From Gemmatimonadota bacterium (GTDB lineage Bacteria > Gemmatimonadota > Gemmatimonadetes > Gemmatimonadales > Gemmatimonadaceae), in the NCBI GenBank assembly GCA_040388625.1, contig JAZKBK010000004.1, positions 558,001 through 622,000 on the forward strand: a stretch of 64,000 nucleotides of DNA. Direction: 5' to 3'. Below the pieces are notes generated by a model. The model worked only from the letters and a program-made list of their open reading frames with translations, made no database searches and had not been told where the DNA came from. Each line of letters starts with the position of its first letter. Position 1 is the first letter of the stretch. The position numbers were made by a program, and so were the translations under genes. Of this stretch, positions 59,930 through 64,000 are shown piece after piece.

Positions 59930-60178
59930 TTACGCCGCTGCTGCCTTCTCCGTCACGACACGCACGTGATCGTCGGCTACTTGAAGGAAACCGCCTTCGA
60001 CGTGGAATCGGTGAGTTACGCCATGACCGAGGCGCAACTCGCCGTTACCGAGCACCGCCATCATCGCAGCGTGGCCGGTCAGAATGCCGACTTCGCCGTC
60101 GAATGCGGGAGCGACCACCGAATCGGTCTCGCCCTCGAACAGCACGCGCTCGGGTGAGATCACTGATACTCGAAGCAC
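59930..60178 (-). CDS. atpC: ATP synthase F1 epsilon subunit (short form)
   Basis: 82 residues from GTG 60178. MLRVSVISPERVLFEGETDSVVAP, EVGILTGHA and the GGFLQVADDHVRVVTE strand are the N-terminal beta-sandwich of epsilon. The C-terminal two-helix domain, which in longer epsilons (about 130-140 residues) can block rotation, is absent; the protein ends EKAAAA. It joins gamma to the c-ring. Start is 3 bp after the atpD stop. Confidence 0.92.
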   Translation of the reverse strand: MLRVSVISPERVLFEGETDSVVAPAFDGEVGILTGHAAMMAVLGNGELRLGHGVTHRFHVEGGFLQVADDHVRVVTEKAAAA

Positions 60179-60181
60179 CGG

Positions 60182-61850
<1,669 letters not shown>

Positions 61851-61851
61851 T

Positions 61852-62712
61852 TTATTCCAGTGCTGCTGCACCGCCGACGATCTCGGCGATTTCCTGCGTG
61901 ATCTGTGCCTGGCGTGCACGGTTGTACGTGCGGCGAAGGACGTTGATCATGTCGCTTGCGTTATCCGTTGCGTTCTTCATTGCGGTACGTCGTGCACTCT
62001 GCTCACCCGCCACTGTTTCGACGAGCGCGCGGTAGATCGAATTGCGTACGTAGAGCGGAAGCAGCTCTGTCAGAATCGCGTCGGCCGATGGCGCGAGGAT
62101 GTAATCCCGCGCGATGCCGGTGCGCTTCGGTGGTGTGACGGGAAGCACCTGCTCCGCCGTAGCCGGTGTCGAGAGCGCCGAATTGAACTTGGCGTACACG
62201 ACATACACGGCATCGAGCGCGCGGTTTGTGAAGTTCTCGATCAGTGAATCGGCGAGGCCGCGAGCATCGCTCGCGGTCGGCCTGTCGGTGATGTCGGTGC
62301 GCGCAGTGGCGAGCTCGCGGCCGAGATACCGGAAGAATCCGATGCCCTTGCGCCCGACGATGTGCAGCTCGACCTGAGTACCATCGGACTCGAGCCTCTG
62401 TACGAGCACGCGCGCTTCCTTGATCAGGTTCGCGTTGAATGCGCCGGCCAGGCCGCGATTCGACGTCAGGAGCAGCACGGCGGCGCGTCGTACATGCGCC
62501 GGCTGGCGGAGCAGCGGGAATTGCTCCGCCAGGTCCGGTGAATACAGATCGGAGATGACCTCCGCGAGCGACCGTGCATACGGCCGCGCGCCGACAACGC
62601 GGTCCTGCGCGCGCTTCATCTTCGACGTCGCGACCATTTCCATCGTGCGCGTGATCTTGCGCGTGTTCTCGACGGATTTGATGCGGCCTTTAAGCTCTCG
62701 TCCTTTCGCCAT
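61852..62712 (-). CDS. atpG: ATP synthase F1 gamma subunit
   Basis: 286 residues. N-terminal helix MAKGRELKGRIKSVENTRKI followed by TMEMVATSKMKRAQ, the central TSNRGLAGAFNANLI, and the C-terminal MKNATDNASDMINVLRRTYNRARQAQITQEIAEIV are diagnostic of gamma. It forms the rotating shaft inside the alpha/beta ring. It lies 39 bp after atpA and is followed by the repeat cluster. Confidence 0.96.
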   Translation of the reverse strand: MAKGRELKGRIKSVENTRKITRTMEMVATSKMKRAQDRVVGARPYARSLAEVISDLYSPDLAEQFPLLRQPAHVRRAAVLLLTSNRGLAGAFNANLIKEARVLVQRLESDGTQVELHIVGRKGIGFFRYLGRELATARTDITDRPTASDARGLADSLIENFTNRALDAVYVVYAKFNSALSTPATAEQVLPVTPPKRTGIARDYILAPSADAILTELLPLYVRNSIYRALVETVAGEQSARRTAMKNATDNASDMINVLRRTYNRARQAQITQEIAEIVGGAAALE

Positions 62713-62751
62713 GCGTCGCTGTTATGACTCGATGCGGATCAAAACCGGCGA

Positions 62752-64000
62752 TCAGGCCGGCTTCTTCCGCGTTGCGTTGTAGCGTTCGATCGCGCGCTTG
62801 AGCTCGGCTTCGAGATCCTTGGAGAGCGCCTTTTCCGTGCGAATCTTGTCGCCGACCTGCGGGAACTGCGCCGACATGAATGCCAGGAACCCGTGTTCCC
62901 AGTCGCGGATCTCCGCAACCGGAACCTCGTCCACGAATCCATTCGTCACCGCGTAGATCACCATCACCTGCAGCTCGACCGGCATCGGTTGATACTGCGG
63001 CTGCTTGAGGATCTCGACGGTACGCGCTCCACGATCGAGCTGCTTCTTGGTCGCCGCGTCGAGGTCTGATGCGAACGACGCGAATGCTTCCAGCTCGCGG
63101 TACTGCGCGAGATCGAGGCGGAGACGACCGGCGACACCCTTCATCGCCTTGGTCTGCGCCGAACCACCGACACGCGACACGGAGATACCGACGTTCACCG
63201 CGGGACGAACGCCCGAGTAGAACAGATCGGCTTCGAGGAAGATCTGACCATCGGTGATCGAGATCACGTTGGTCGGGATGTACGCCGAAACGTCGCCAGC
63301 CTGCGTCTCGATGATCGGAAGCGCGGTGAGCGATCCACCCGGGGCGAAGATCGTCTTGCCGTCGACGACGCTCTTGTCCTCGCTGAGCTTTGCGGCACGC
63401 TCGAGCAGACGGCTGTGCAGATAGAACACGTCGCCCGGATACGCCTCACGTCCAGGCGGACGGCGCAGGACGAGGGAGATCTGGCGGTAGGCCGCGGCCT
63501 GCTTGGACAGATCGTCGTACACGCACAGCGTCGCCTTGCCTTCGTTGTACATGAAGTACTCGGCCATCGCGCATCCCGAGTACGGCGCGATGTACTGCAT
63601 TGGCGCGGGGTCGGCGGCGCTCGCAACGACGACGATGGTGTAATCCATCGCCCCCGAGCTGCGCAGGCGATCGACCACGGCGGCCACGGTAGAGGCCTTC
63701 TGCCCGATCGCGACGTAAACGCAGACTACACCGGTTCCCTTCTGGTTCAGAATGGTGTCGATCGCAATTGCCGTCTTGCCGGTGCCGCGATCGCCGATGA
63801 TCAGCTCACGCTGGCCGCGGCCGATCGGGATCATCGAGTCGACAGCCTTGAGACCGGTCTGGAGCGGCTCCTTTACCGGCTGGCGAACGATGATGCCAGG
63901 CGCCTCGCTCTCCACCTTGCGGGTGTGTTTGGCGTTGATGGGGCCGCGCTCGTCGAGCGGGCGACCCAGTGCATCGACGACGCGGCCGATGAGCTCGGGT
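62752..64000 (-). CDS. atpA: ATP synthase F1 alpha subunit (N-terminal part outside the window)
   Basis: The frame stays open to base 64000, giving the last 415 or so residues; about the first 95 lie outside. Readable parts are [19 protein letters not shown] at the edge, [22 protein letters not shown] (Walker A), [26 protein letters not shown] and [19 protein letters not shown]. It is the regulatory nucleotide-binding subunit. A GTG at 63915 is internal and is not the start. atpH and the F0 genes are expected further along. Confidence 0.97.
   Translation of the reverse strand, partial: PELIGRVVDALGRPLDERGPINAKHTRKVESEAPGIIVRQPVKEPLQTGLKAVDSMIPIGRGQRELIIGDRGTGKTAIAIDTILNQKGTGVVCVYVAIGQKASTVAAVVDRLRSSGAMDYTIVVVASAADPAPMQYIAPYSGCAMAEYFMYNEGKATLCVYDDLSKQAAAYRQISLVLRRPPGREAYPGDVFYLHSRLLERAAKLSEDKSVVDGKTIFAPGGSLTALPIIETQAGDVSAYIPTNVISITDGQIFLEADLFYSGVRPAVNVGISVSRVGGSAQTKAMKGVAGRLRLDLAQYRELEAFASFASDLDAATKKQLDRGARTVEILKQPQYQPMPVELQVMVIYAVTNGFVDEVPVAEIRDWEHGFLAFMSAQFPQVGDKIRTEKALSKDLEAELKRAIERYNATRKKPA

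Noticed and set aside
59658-59969. Short plus-strand open frame between the response regulator and atpC
   Set aside because: No ribosome-binding site or motif; it runs through the GCGGGAATGAC repeat.

Overview
The window reads as a GC-rich (about 60-65% by eye), Gram-negative chromosome segment. It encodes a Kdo transferase, BamA-like and TonB-dependent outer-membrane proteins, many lipoproteins and four SusC/SusD pairs. SusC/SusD systems in a GC-rich genome, together with DUF4397 lipoproteins, an alpha/beta-type pyruvate dehydrogenase and a COG4324 aminopeptidase, best fit the Gemmatimonadota. That placement is an inference from gene content and was not searched.

Region by region. 1-8.9 kb: the 3' part of a POT peptide transporter, an Omp85-like protein, a class I glutamine amidotransferase, two glycosyltransferases, a DUF3108 protein, a small membrane protein, glycine oxidase and lipoyl synthase. 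9.0-14.6 kb: pdhA-pdhB-pdhC-lpdA-lipB, which with lipA makes a self-contained pyruvate dehydrogenase and lipoylation module. 14.6-15.3 kb: a cluster of intergenic repeats (about 95-bp inverted arms plus a 39-bp tandem repeat). 15.3-17.4 kb: a UvrD-like helicase. 17.5-24.3 kb: a minus-strand operon susC-susD-lipoprotein-DUF4397. 24.7-33.0 kb: a COG4324 aminopeptidase, then dnaE, accA, a PSP1/RicT-like gene and metG. 33.2-36.8 kb: an S9 peptidase, a class A beta-lactamase-like serine hydrolase and an orphan plug-like lipoprotein. 36.9-53.2 kb: three further susC-susD pairs with small lipoproteins between them and an esterase remnant. 53.6-56.5 kb: a lemA/nucleotidyltransferase/TPM operon and a DsbA-like lipoprotein. 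56.6-59.6 kb: waaA, and a coupled response-regulator and EAL-protein pair. 59.9-64 kb: the atpA(partial)-atpG-atpD-atpC part of an F1 ATP synthase operon on the minus strand.

How it fits together: the SusCD transporters have no glycoside hydrolases beside them. They share the window with a peptide transporter, an S9 peptidase, an aminopeptidase and a serine hydrolase, so peptide or amide uptake is at least as likely as glycan uptake. The most unusual features are a stand-alone TonB-plug-like lipoprotein, a pair of paralogous SusCD-linked lipoproteins, a family of at least ten GC-rich palindromic repeats confined to intergenic space (several inside the atp operon), and -10-like boxes placed 6-8 nt before start codons, which suggest leaderless mRNAs. 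No tRNA, rRNA, CRISPR array or transposase gene was seen.
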